Of a stretch of DNA of 59,575 nt, positions 37,934-46,127 are shown in pieces. Position numbers and translations under genes: made by a program. The notes beneath the pieces were generated by a model that was given only the letters and a program-made list of their open reading frames with translations, had not been told where the DNA came from and did not search any database. The stretch covers positions 72,823 through 132,397 of the forward strand of contig NZ_KB899641.1 in NCBI RefSeq assembly GCF_000378405.1, written 5' to 3'. The stretch is from Succinimonas amylolytica DSM 2873. Lineage in GTDB: Bacteria > Pseudomonadota > Gammaproteobacteria > Enterobacterales > Succinivibrionaceae. Position 1 is the first letter of the stretch, and every line of letters starts with the position of its first letter.

Positions 37934-40933
37934 CTAGGGCCGGCTGTCAGCGCCCTCAAGTCTTTTTACGGTTCTCACTGCAGCGTTGTCCCGGTTTCCG
38001 GTACTAAGCGCGCTTCCGGATCCGGTAAGACGCTCCAGCGAATACTCTCCGTCCGGAAGAAGCCCGCTCCGATCCAGATAATACCCCCACTCCGAGAGGT
38101 CTACAGTGCTCAGATCCAGCTCCCCCAGTCTGCTGAGAGGAATTCCCCCGCAGGCTTCTCCCGCCATTTCCTGCACCTCCGGCCGGGACATCGCAATCCG
38201 GGCCAGCGGAGACGAATAGCAGCAGTACCGTCTTTTATGAACCAGACACTTCCTCAGTACCTTCACAGAACAGGAGCTTCCCTGATACACACAGGATTTC
38301 AGACCAATACGGAGAGCCGTTTCCTGTTCTCCGGCTCTGCAGGAAGTCAGCATTTTGAATGCAGTATGGGTCAGCTGCCAGGCCACATAGGCCGTCATGG
38401 CCCAGCTGGCACAGGCCACCAGGGTTTCATTAAGCTGCACTGTCATAGCCCCCGCCTCATTCACGCCTTCCGTAAAAACAGCATTCCGGAACTCCTCTCC
38501 GAAGGTTTCCGCCACAAAATCAGCGAGCTTGCGGGTCATGGCCTCTGTAAAGCCTTCCGCGGCAGCCTGAGCAGTGGCCTTTCCGGTATCCGCCACAATG
38601 GAATCCAGGGCGGAGCTGATAAATCCGGTACTGTCCCGCAGTGCCTCCCTCCGGGCCCAGCTGCCAAATGCCGGCTCCAGAGACCGCACTGCCCCCAGTG
38701 CTGCCTTTATGCTCATGGTGTAGGCAGTGAGCCGGACATAGTCCGTGATGTCGGTAACGGCCCCGTCAGTGCAGCAGCGCATTTTGCCGTGATAGCCCTC
38801 GCGGCATTCCCGCATCTCGCCCCGAAAAATCCGGCAGTCAGCAGTTTTACTGGCATCAGTACCGGTACACACAATATCATCCTGCATATAATTCATAAGC
38901 TGCAGTGCCAGCATGGCTCCGGTAAGATCCCCGGTCTCCCCGGTTAGCGTGCCGGTCAGGGCGGTTCCCGTGCCCAGATCCGTTCCCGGACAGTTCAGAA
39001 CCGTCTCCCGGAGCTTTCTCCCGGCGGTGTATTCCCGGGGACAGTCCCACACCAGAGTCTGCAGCGAGCAGAATTCATCAGGATTCTTCCCGGAATCCAG
39101 ACATTCCCTGCCGGCCAGCACACAGCCCGCTTCCGGAAGTCCCGCACAGCCGTCACTGCCCTGCCCGTCATCATCCTGATAAACAGAGCAGACCACCCTT
39201 TCATGATAAAGTCCGTCTTCCGGAACCGTAATGTCCCGGAACGTTCTGGTGCAGCCTGCCGCTTTACCGGTCTGTCCGGAGGTGCCGGCAGTATCTTCGC
39301 CCCTAAGCTCCGCAAGGTAAGGGTTGCCGGCATGGGTACAGGGCTCCCGGTCAGAGCACCGCCAGATTTCCTCCCGGGAACCTCCGCCATACTGTCTTTC
39401 GCAGTAGCGGTAGAGATCGAGAGCGGGACAGGAGCTTTTGTTTTCAGAATAGGCTCCGTCCCCGGAGGATTCCCGCACCGTACCTTCCAGACAGAAGGGA
39501 TTCCACAGATCTGCAAAAGGTCCCGCAAACTCCCGGGGCTTCTCAAAAAAGGATCGCCCCGCCGGCATGATTCCGGCCCCGTAATATCCGGGGGCCACCT
39601 CCGCAGCATAACGCTGGCAATCAAGAGTCCACAGGCCCTCCCGGGGAAGCCCGGAGAGACAGTCAAGCCCCCGGTATTCATCCATGTCCAGAGCTCCGGA
39701 ATTAAAGCGGATCCGGAACAGCATGTAGCCTTCGCCGTTTCCGGTCACCGAAACCCGCTGCCGGAGCCGCACCCTAAGAGGCTCCCCGGGACGCAGCCTC
39801 CTTTTGAAATAGGGCCAGATATCCCGGCCGGGATATTCGTGCCGGCTCTGGCCGAGCTCACAGGGCCCCGGGGTTTCCGGCGGAAAATCATCATTCGGGA
39901 AGGACATAAGCTTTTCCATAGCGTCATCTTCCTGAGCCCCCGCGTCTCCCTCAGTGCCGTTAGCCTGGGATAGCCTCTCCGGTTCCGGTTTTCCGCCCCG
40001 GCCGGTATTCCCCCAGAGCTGAAGATAGTCATCATAGAACACCTCGGAAAGCGTCAGATCCCGGACGTTTTCCGGAAACCTGACGGTAAAACCGGTTTCC
40101 GCCTCAAAAATACTGCAGTTTCCCGAAAGGCTGCTGTCCCGGGTATCCCCCATCCAGAACTCGTAGCAGGCTCCGGAATCAGAGGCCGCAACACTCTCCG
40201 GACAGGGGCGGAAGCTGATACCGGGATCCGTTTCCAGCATCCCGGTACGGAAGGCATGGACTATCAGACAGGAACGCGCATCCTTTCGGGAAGGAGGACA
40301 GTGAATTTCCCGAAAGGAAAGCCGTTCCCGGGGGAGACAGGAGGAGGCATCCCCCGCTCCTTTCCGCATCTCATCCGCATCCTCCGGCAGCTCCATTGCC
40401 GCAGTGTAAAGCCGTCTCTCCCGGGACAGACGGCGCTTTTCCTCAGACCCGCGTTCCCGCCTGAGAAGATCCGCCGCCGTCCCCAGAGCGAGATCCGCAG
40501 ATCTGCGGTCCTTCCCGGAACCGCCCCCGATCCGGGAAAGCTCCTCTTCCCGGGCTTTCAGGATCTCCGGGTCAAAACTCGTGCTTCTTATGGAATTTCC
40601 GAGCGCCCGTCCTGCCAGGAGCGCCCGCTCCCGGGAGGGAGCCGCATTTTCTGCCGGAGCGGACAAAGGAAGCCATGCCAGAATCCCTGCGGCCAGCACC
40701 GTGAGGGGAAGCCTTCGGAGAGTCCTCCTGCCAGAAAGAAAAGCTTCCTTGCCGTAGCTCTCTGCTCTCCTTCTTCTGCCGCTATTTCCGGCGCACCTTC
40801 CTCTGTTCCTTCCCAAATCTCCCCCCTGACCGTTTCCTGAGCCGTTTTCAAAGACATCTCTTCCTAAAATGGCCAGGGTTTTCCGGGGGAATCTCCCGGC
40901 ATAATTCCCGCAGCCCCTGTTTAACACCGTCAT
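37934..40933 (-). CDS. traN: TraN: Cys-rich outer-membrane mating-pair stabilisation protein
   Basis: A 999-aa, Cys-rich secreted protein that recognises the recipient in F-type conjugation. More than thirty Cys are visible, and the C-terminal block LKSCVYQGSSCSVKVLRKCL, VHKRRYCCYSSPLARIA, EACGGIPLSRLGELDLSTVD is the conserved TraN end. AGGAG lies seven nt before the ATG at 40933; further in-frame ATGs lie at 40966 and 40999. Oddly, the hydrophobic signal core (LPLTVLAAGILAWLPLS) sits at residues 76-92 from this start, preceded by an Arg/Gly-rich leader, so translation may begin later or the leader is real. It follows traU closely. Confidence 0.85.
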   Translation of the reverse strand: MTVLNRGCGNYAGRFPRKTLAILGRDVFENGSGNGQGGDLGRNRGRCAGNSGRRRRAESYGKEAFLSGRRTLRRLPLTVLAAGILAWLPLSAPAENAAPSRERALLAGRALGNSIRSTSFDPEILKAREEELSRIGGGSGKDRRSADLALGTAADLLRRERGSEEKRRLSRERRLYTAAMELPEDADEMRKGAGDASSCLPRERLSFREIHCPPSRKDARSCLIVHAFRTGMLETDPGISFRPCPESVAASDSGACYEFWMGDTRDSSLSGNCSIFEAETGFTVRFPENVRDLTLSEVFYDDYLQLWGNTGRGGKPEPERLSQANGTEGDAGAQEDDAMEKLMSFPNDDFPPETPGPCELGQSRHEYPGRDIWPYFKRRLRPGEPLRVRLRQRVSVTGNGEGYMLFRIRFNSGALDMDEYRGLDCLSGLPREGLWTLDCQRYAAEVAPGYYGAGIMPAGRSFFEKPREFAGPFADLWNPFCLEGTVRESSGDGAYSENKSSCPALDLYRYCERQYGGGSREEIWRCSDREPCTHAGNPYLAELRGEDTAGTSGQTGKAAGCTRTFRDITVPEDGLYHERVVCSVYQDDDGQGSDGCAGLPEAGCVLAGRECLDSGKNPDEFCSLQTLVWDCPREYTAGRKLRETVLNCPGTDLGTGTALTGTLTGETGDLTGAMLALQLMNYMQDDIVCTGTDASKTADCRIFRGEMRECREGYHGKMRCCTDGAVTDITDYVRLTAYTMSIKAALGAVRSLEPAFGSWARREALRDSTGFISSALDSIVADTGKATAQAAAEGFTEAMTRKLADFVAETFGEEFRNAVFTEGVNEAGAMTVQLNETLVACASWAMTAYVAWQLTHTAFKMLTSCRAGEQETALRIGLKSCVYQGSSCSVKVLRKCLVHKRRYCCYSSPLARIAMSRPEVQEMAGEACGGIPLSRLGELDLSTVDLSEWGYYLDRSGLLPDGEYSLERLTGSGSALSTGNRDNAAVRTVKRLEGADSRP

Positions 40934-41017
40934 CACCGCTCTCCTGTAAATTCTGTCCCGTTTCATTCCCTTTCTTCCCTGTTCCCGCGCCCTCCGCATT
41001 TCCCAGAGAGATTGCCA

Positions 41018-42055
41018 TCAGCTTCCTCCGGCCCCGAGGCAGCAGTTCCGGTAGCGCCACACCACATACACCGCTTCATGGCTGCCGGGCGGAACTCTCA
41101 TATCACCCTGCCAGGACGTGACCGGTTCCCCCCAGAAATGCGCACGTCCGGACTCCGGCACGGGATAAAGCATACTGAAGCGGTAAAGCGATTTATCGAG
41201 AGTCAGGGAATGCTCTCCGGCACAGAGGGCCTGATCCCCCATGGTATTCCGGAGAAGCCCCCGCCGGTGGAGCAGTGTCAAAACCCGGGCTGTCAGCAGA
41301 GAGGTGTTTTCAGAAGTGCCGCCGGAGGTTCCGGTCCAGCCGGTAAGAGGATAGAGATAGCCCCAGGCGCCGGCGCAGTGCGGAAGCGCATTACTAACCT
41401 TCCCGTTATAGGCCGCCATGGCATCCTCGCCACAGGAGGACACCCCGGCGGCACTGGCAGTCAGCCGGGATTCCGGAACCTCCTGAAGCGCCCGGAGCTC
41501 TGACTGCCATACGGGATCCAGCTCCGAGGCATAAAGAAGATCCATATCCAGATACTCGCTCCGGCCGCAGTTCAGATCAGTGAAAAGATTCAGCATCGTA
41601 AACAGCGGAAAGGAATACAGGTGGACATGCATAAAGGAAATGTCCGCGCCGGCATCAAGACCCGATCCCAGAGAGCCCAGAGTGTTTTCCGGCACGGGAA
41701 TCTCCGTCCCCAGCACCGGAAAGCATCCCGGCTTTCTGGTGAATTCCACAAGAAAGGCGGGCTCCCACATTCCCATGACCACACCGTAGTTCATGCCCCC
41801 AAGAGCATCCCGGCAGCCGCATACCTTTCTCCGGGAGGCATTTTCGGGAACGGGGGAGCTCCCCCTGCCGACGGTGGTGCCGCCCAGATAAACCGGCAGG
41901 GTCTCGGACCAGGGGAGATCAGACAGAACCTGCCCCAGAATATTTACCCGGGGACACCCGATTCCTGAAAACACGTCGCGTTCCCCGGCACCGGCAGATG
42001 CTGAAACTGCCGCCAGAAGCATAAAGGCTGCTTCAGCAATAATATTGTGTCTCAT
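41018..42055 (-). CDS. traU: TraU: F-type conjugation pilus/mating-pair protein
   Basis: A 345-aa periplasmic protein. The signal peptide is MRHNIIAEAAFMLLAAVSAS, then GERDVFSGIGCPRVNILGQV, LPVYLGGTTVG, KVCGCRDALGGMNYGVVMGM, WEPAFLVEFTRKPGCFPVLG, ISFMHVHLYSFPLFTMLNLF and LDMDLLYASELDPVWQSEL. These match TraU throughout, including the conserved cysteines. I chose the ATG at 42055 (AAGGG seven nt upstream, directly before the signal peptide) over 42106. It sits between the traW-position gene and traN, the canonical order. Confidence 0.92.
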   Translation of the reverse strand: MRHNIIAEAAFMLLAAVSASAGAGERDVFSGIGCPRVNILGQVLSDLPWSETLPVYLGGTTVGRGSSPVPENASRRKVCGCRDALGGMNYGVVMGMWEPAFLVEFTRKPGCFPVLGTEIPVPENTLGSLGSGLDAGADISFMHVHLYSFPLFTMLNLFTDLNCGRSEYLDMDLLYASELDPVWQSELRALQEVPESRLTASAAGVSSCGEDAMAAYNGKVSNALPHCAGAWGYLYPLTGWTGTSGGTSENTSLLTARVLTLLHRRGLLRNTMGDQALCAGEHSLTLDKSLYRFSMLYPVPESGRAHFWGEPVTSWQGDMRVPPGSHEAVYVVWRYRNCCLGAGGS

Positions 42056-42139
42056 GAGATATCCCTTTCTCCTCATTCCATCCGTTCTCACTATCTCTTT
42101 CCCCATCCTTTTCAGTTCAGCCCGCTCTCCCTGAAGCTG

Positions 42140-42703
42140 CTAATCCGGATCCCCGGAATCCCAGCCGGAAATTTGCCGTATTCTCCGGGAGCGCACAGTT
42201 TCCGGTTCCCGCGCAGGAGCTCCGGAATCCCCGGACGGCCCGAAAGTCTCCGGAGGAACACTGTTATAAACGGCATTGAAGTCAGGAATCCGGCCTCCGG
42301 AAATCCTGGAGACTATCCGGGAAAGATCCTCCGAAAGATGTTCCCGCACGCCGGGAAGATTTGTCCGGATCCTTAACTGCATCCCGGCGGCAAAGTTCCG
42401 GAAATCCGGTAGCTGGCCGGCCTTAAAAGGCTTCCCGGCATCCGAAAGACCGCCGGGGCCCGCCCCGGTCTCCGCTCCATCCTTCCCGGACTGGAAAAAA
42501 CCGTTTTCTGGCAGAGGGCCTCCGGATTCCCCGGGAGCACCGGAACTCCCCCATAGCGGAGGCCCCGAAAGCAGCAGAAAAGCCGCCAGCAGAAATCTGC
42601 AGCGCAAAAATGGTACGGCTGGTCCCGCACACTCCATATTTTCATTCTCAGTCCTCTCTGCGATCGCCCCAGGCCCCGGGTTTCCTCTGCTGTTCCTGAT
42701 CAT
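42140..42703 (-). CDS. Secreted protein at the traW position
   Basis: A 187-aa protein with an N-terminal hydrophobic stretch (FLRCRFLLAAFLLLSGPPLW, about 32-51), a Gly/Pro-rich linker, then LPDFRNFAAGMQLRIRTNLP, EDLSRIVSRISGGRIPDFNA and a basic C-terminus. Gene order (traC, S26-like, this, traU, traN) puts it where TraW, or a TrbC/TraW product, belongs, but I see no decisive TraW motif. The start is uncertain: 42703 lies just after the upstream stop with poor RBS, and 42637 (MECAGPAVPF) is an alternative. It may be a shortened or divergent TraW. Confidence 0.5.
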   Translation of the reverse strand: MIRNSRGNPGPGAIAERTENENMECAGPAVPFLRCRFLLAAFLLLSGPPLWGSSGAPGESGGPLPENGFFQSGKDGAETGAGPGGLSDAGKPFKAGQLPDFRNFAAGMQLRIRTNLPGVREHLSEDLSRIVSRISGGRIPDFNAVYNSVPPETFGPSGDSGAPAREPETVRSRRIRQISGWDSGDPD

Positions 42704-42708
42704 GGCTG

Positions 42709-43332
42709 CTAGAAAATCCGTACCGCCCGGTAGACCGCTGCGGCCCCTGAGAGAGGGAACGGCCCCAGAATCCGGGAATCCAGCGCCTCCTCCCGGAAGC
42801 CATTAAGAAAAATGGAGTTTTCGGGAACAGGAAAGGCTTGCCGGAAAGGAGCCGGCACCGTATCTGCCGGCACGGCCGGAAGCCCGTTCATGTTCATCTG
42901 GGCCCCTCTCTTAAAGAAGCCCCTGGAAAGAACTCGCTGCCATTTTTGAGGAATCGCCGGAAGAAGCCGGCAGCTTCCGGAGCCTGGCGCCTCAAGACAG
43001 AGGCCCTGATCCGAAAACCGTATGAGATCTCCCGAAACCCCGCCGGCCTCCTTAAGCAGCAAAGTCCCCTTCCGGAAACCAAACCAGTCCCGGGACAGCT
43101 CCACCGCCAGCAGACTGTTCCGGAAATCCTGCGGCGAAACAGTAAGATACGGGAGCACATCGCGTTTCTGAAAAAGGAACACCCGTCCGATACAGGTGCG
43201 TTCCTGAAAATCCGCCCCGATGCGCCAGTCCAGAGCTGCCATTGCCGCCGCCAGCATGCCCGAAATAAATACCAGTGCAGAAAGAGCGCCTTTTAGCAGG
43301 GCTTTAGATTTTCCTTCCGTCCCGGATATCAT
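42709..43332 (-). CDS. TraF/TrhF-like protein of the S26 signal-peptidase family
   Basis: A 207-aa protein with one N-terminal membrane segment (LLKGALSALVFISGMLAAAM, about 13-32). The C-terminus FPVPENSIFLNGFREEALDS, RILGPFPLSGAAAVYRAVRI matches the S26 end (VPxxxYFVLGD...SxDSRxxGPVP). In conjugation clusters this family matures a pilus or transfer substrate. The usual catalytic Ser context (P-S-M/L-x-P) is not obvious near residues 40-65, so activity is uncertain. Its ATG overlaps the traC stop by four bases (ATGA), implying coupled translation. Confidence 0.72.
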   Translation of the reverse strand: MISGTEGKSKALLKGALSALVFISGMLAAAMAALDWRIGADFQERTCIGRVFLFQKRDVLPYLTVSPQDFRNSLLAVELSRDWFGFRKGTLLLKEAGGVSGDLIRFSDQGLCLEAPGSGSCRLLPAIPQKWQRVLSRGFFKRGAQMNMNGLPAVPADTVPAPFRQAFPVPENSIFLNGFREEALDSRILGPFPLSGAAAVYRAVRIF

Positions 43333-45803
43333 GCCGGCGCTCCCGGTGCCGTACCGCTGTTTCCCGGCTGGTTTTCAGGAGCGCGGGATTCCCTGCCACT
43401 GGCAGCCTCCTCACGATCCCGGAGCACGGCGTTAACAGCAGCTGTCAGAGACATTCCCGCTTTCCGGTAGGCGTTTATGGCAGTTACATCCTGGGCTCTT
43501 GTGGAATAGAGAAGCTGCCGGAAAGGGTCCACCACCAGTCTCCCAATAGCCGCACCCCCGCCGCTTATCACAAAAATCTCCGAATAGGCTCCGGGCTCGG
43601 TATGCACTGACTTGAGGAGATCGTAGCCCCCCGGAGTCAGGGGCAGGCGGGAATGCTCCCGGAGACCGTCCACGGTTTCCGCCTTCTGTCCCATGAGGTA
43701 CATATGGGCACTGTTTTCCATGATTGCCATCCCCGCCGGAGATTCATAGAGATCGTTTACGGACTGAGTGACGGTTACCGCTGCCCCCCCGTACTTCCGG
43801 AAACGCCGGTAGCCGGTTTCGATGAAGCTGGAAGTATCCCCGTCCCGCAGAAGATCCCAGGCCTCGTCAATGATCAGGATTTTCGGGCGATCCCGCTCCC
43901 CCAGATACATGTCCTGCTGGATCTGGTAAATCAGCTGGAGCAGCACCACCTGCTGGAGGTGCTTCCGCCCTTTAAGCTCTTCCAGCTCCAGCACGGTAAG
44001 GCTGCCGGAAAACGCCAGACTGTTGCTGCCCGCAAAAAACCGTCCGTACTCTCCTCCGGAGGTAAACGGAAAGAGCTGCGTTCCCAGATCCCGGATGCGC
44101 TGGTCCGGCGAGGCATTCAGCTCATCTGCCAGAAGATCCAGGGAAAGCGCCGTCCCGTGCTTCCTGAAAAGCTCCCGGAGGATTCTCTTCAGGGCAGCCC
44201 CCTGAAAATCCGTAAGCTTTTCGGTAGGAGCCAGCATGGCGGCCAGAAGTCCGTTAAGCATGTCTGCCTCCTCGTCATAGCTGCGAACACAGCAGAAGGG
44301 ATTCAGAGAAACTCCGGAACCGAGGCCAAAGGAAAGAAAGGTGCCTTCCAGGAATTCCGCCAGCTTTTCGTAGGAACGCCCCACATCAATGACATAGCAG
44401 ACAGCGCCCCGGGCCAGAAAGCTGACCAGAAGCTCGTTTACCAGAAAGCTCTTTCCGGACCCCGACTGGGCCGCAATGCAAAGATTGTAATTAGTGGCGG
44501 AATCATACAGGGAAAGGTTCATCAGCTGGCCGCTCCGGGAAATCAGGTTGAGAACGCTCTGGCCGGTACCGGGGCTGTCTCCGAACAGCGGCAGCAGGGG
44601 CAGGATCTCCCGGGCGGTAAAGGTTCGGTAGCGCATGAGCCCCCGGGCCGCTTCGTAATCAGCGCCGAAAGGAAGAGCATTAAGAAATACCGGCAGGCAG
44701 ACATAGCGGTCGGGAATCAGCTCAAAGCCGTTTTCGCGGTAGTAGGTGCGCACCTGGGATCTGACGCTGACAGCCTCGGCTTCATCTCTGGCAAAGGTAA
44801 TAAGACTGAGGCACAGTCTGAGCGGCCGGGAGCCGTTATCCATCTCCCCGCAGATAAGGTCGAGGCCGCGCTTCTTTACTGCCAGCCGGGGCATAAACTT
44901 CATCAGGGGCCCGCAGGCCTGATTCACCGCCCACTGTCTTCTGGCATTAAGTCCGGAACGCAGTTTCCGGGCTGAACCTGCCAGGATAGTGCCGGTCATG
45001 ATGAAAGGAACCCTGATTCCCCGGGTTCCTGTAAGGAGATCCGCCTGATAGCGGCGGGCCTGTCCGAAGAACACGAAATCGGGGTATCTCTTTACGGAGA
45101 AGGTATTTACATAGTAGCCGCCCGCTTCCAGATGATCCTGAAAAACCTTTATTCCGGAATCAAAGTCCAGTAGCTGGTCGCAAAGCAGGAGTTCGGGATT
45201 TACCGCCGGAGGGCCGCCCGCAGTCCAGGAAGACTCGGGACTCATATTGAAGAACGGGGTCAGAGTCTCCAGAAACGCCCCGGCGGAAAGCGGATTTGCC
45301 CGGATACCGGCCGTTTTAAGCACCTCCTCCAGCGAAACCCGAAGCCGGGAAACCTCCGCAATAGCGGCAGCGTCGGGACAGATGCCTGAAACGGGAATGC
45401 TGACCGTGACAATCAGAAGATAGTTCCGGACGGGAGAGGCCATGCGGGGGAGCGGAGTGCGGGTTCCCCTTTTCAGAAACTCATTCTTGTTTTCAATAAT
45501 GCGTCTCAGAAAGCATTCCGGGGGAAGGGACACGGCCGTGGCGGCATTTTCCGCCAGAAGTTCCTGAACGGCCGGTGAAGCCACCAGAGAAAACTGTACT
45601 CGGGTATTTTCCGGAAAATCAGAGTTCAGAAACACCTCCAGCCGGTCGCTTATGCTCTCGTCACTGCCGCACAGCGGAGATGATACAAATCCAAAGCCCA
45701 GATCGGACGTTCTGCTTCCGCTGATAAGAAAAAGCGCATTTTCGGCATCATAGGCCAGCACCGGATACACCGTGCTGAGTCTTGCCGTATAATCTCCTGA
45801 CAT
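43329..45803 (-). CDS. traC: TraC: VirB4-type ATPase of the conjugative secretion system
   Basis: An 824-aa cytoplasmic ATPase that powers pilus assembly and transfer. The N-terminal TraC-F domain is at about 1-400. Walker A AQSGSGKSFL is at 445-454, followed by CYVIDVGRSYEKLAEFLEG and FLSFGLGSGVSLNPF. Walker B is ILIIDEAWDLL (D646, E647). Then come FIETGYRRFRKYGGAAVTVT, QSVNDLYESPAGMAIMENSA and LMGQKAE, the conserved TraC/VirB4 tail. The length matches F-type TraC. It is the first gene of block II in this window; the pilus genes normally upstream (traL/E/K/B/V/A) are not seen to its right. Confidence 0.93.
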   Translation of the reverse strand: MSGDYTARLSTVYPVLAYDAENALFLISGSRTSDLGFGFVSSPLCGSDESISDRLEVFLNSDFPENTRVQFSLVASPAVQELLAENAATAVSLPPECFLRRIIENKNEFLKRGTRTPLPRMASPVRNYLLIVTVSIPVSGICPDAAAIAEVSRLRVSLEEVLKTAGIRANPLSAGAFLETLTPFFNMSPESSWTAGGPPAVNPELLLCDQLLDFDSGIKVFQDHLEAGGYYVNTFSVKRYPDFVFFGQARRYQADLLTGTRGIRVPFIMTGTILAGSARKLRSGLNARRQWAVNQACGPLMKFMPRLAVKKRGLDLICGEMDNGSRPLRLCLSLITFARDEAEAVSVRSQVRTYYRENGFELIPDRYVCLPVFLNALPFGADYEAARGLMRYRTFTAREILPLLPLFGDSPGTGQSVLNLISRSGQLMNLSLYDSATNYNLCIAAQSGSGKSFLVNELLVSFLARGAVCYVIDVGRSYEKLAEFLEGTFLSFGLGSGVSLNPFCCVRSYDEEADMLNGLLAAMLAPTEKLTDFQGAALKRILRELFRKHGTALSLDLLADELNASPDQRIRDLGTQLFPFTSGGEYGRFFAGSNSLAFSGSLTVLELEELKGRKHLQQVVLLQLIYQIQQDMYLGERDRPKILIIDEAWDLLRDGDTSSFIETGYRRFRKYGGAAVTVTQSVNDLYESPAGMAIMENSAHMYLMGQKAETVDGLREHSRLPLTPGGYDLLKSVHTEPGAYSEIFVISGGGAAIGRLVVDPFRQLLYSTRAQDVTAINAYRKAGMSLTAAVNAVLRDREEAASGRESRAPENQPGNSGTAPGAPA

Positions 45804-46054
45804 GGTTCTCTGCTATCTCCTGTTATTCATGAACCGCCTGACGCGGCTGTCAAACAGGGATCATTGTAGGAGGAAATTTTCAGAACACCGTGAAATAAGC
45901 CTTAACGCCCTGCCCGCGCACAAGATCGTATAACGGCTCTTAGAACAGTCATTGAATAAAGAGACAGTCCTGTATCAGAAGTGCAAACGTCAAAATCACG
46001 GAATAATTCCGCACCTTTCCGCAAAATGGACTCCGTCTCCGGTATTGCACAGCG
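45804..46054. other. Spacer between divergent traC and the AAA-ATPase-like gene
   Basis: It should contain the promoter of traC on the minus strand. Nothing diagnostic was recognised besides the repeat listed at 46055-46098. Confidence 0.3.
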
Positions 46055-46098
46055 CAGTCCTGACTTTTAACGCACTTTGTGCGAAAATCAGTCCTGAC
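46055..46098 (+). promoter_or_regulatory. Direct repeat flanking a hairpin, candidate operator
   Basis: CAGTCCTGAC occurs at 46055-46064 and again at 46089-46098. Between them CGCAC-TTT-GTGCG (46071-46083) is a perfect small hairpin. The second copy ends 29 nt before the start codon of the AAA-ATPase-like gene. It could be a regulator site. Confidence 0.35.
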
Positions 46099-46127
46099 GT
46101 CTGAGGATGAGCTAAGAGGAACGGTAA

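Noticed and set aside
43653-44975. 440-codon plus-strand open frame
   Set aside because: Antisense shadow of traC, whose Walker motifs and family signature are unambiguous.
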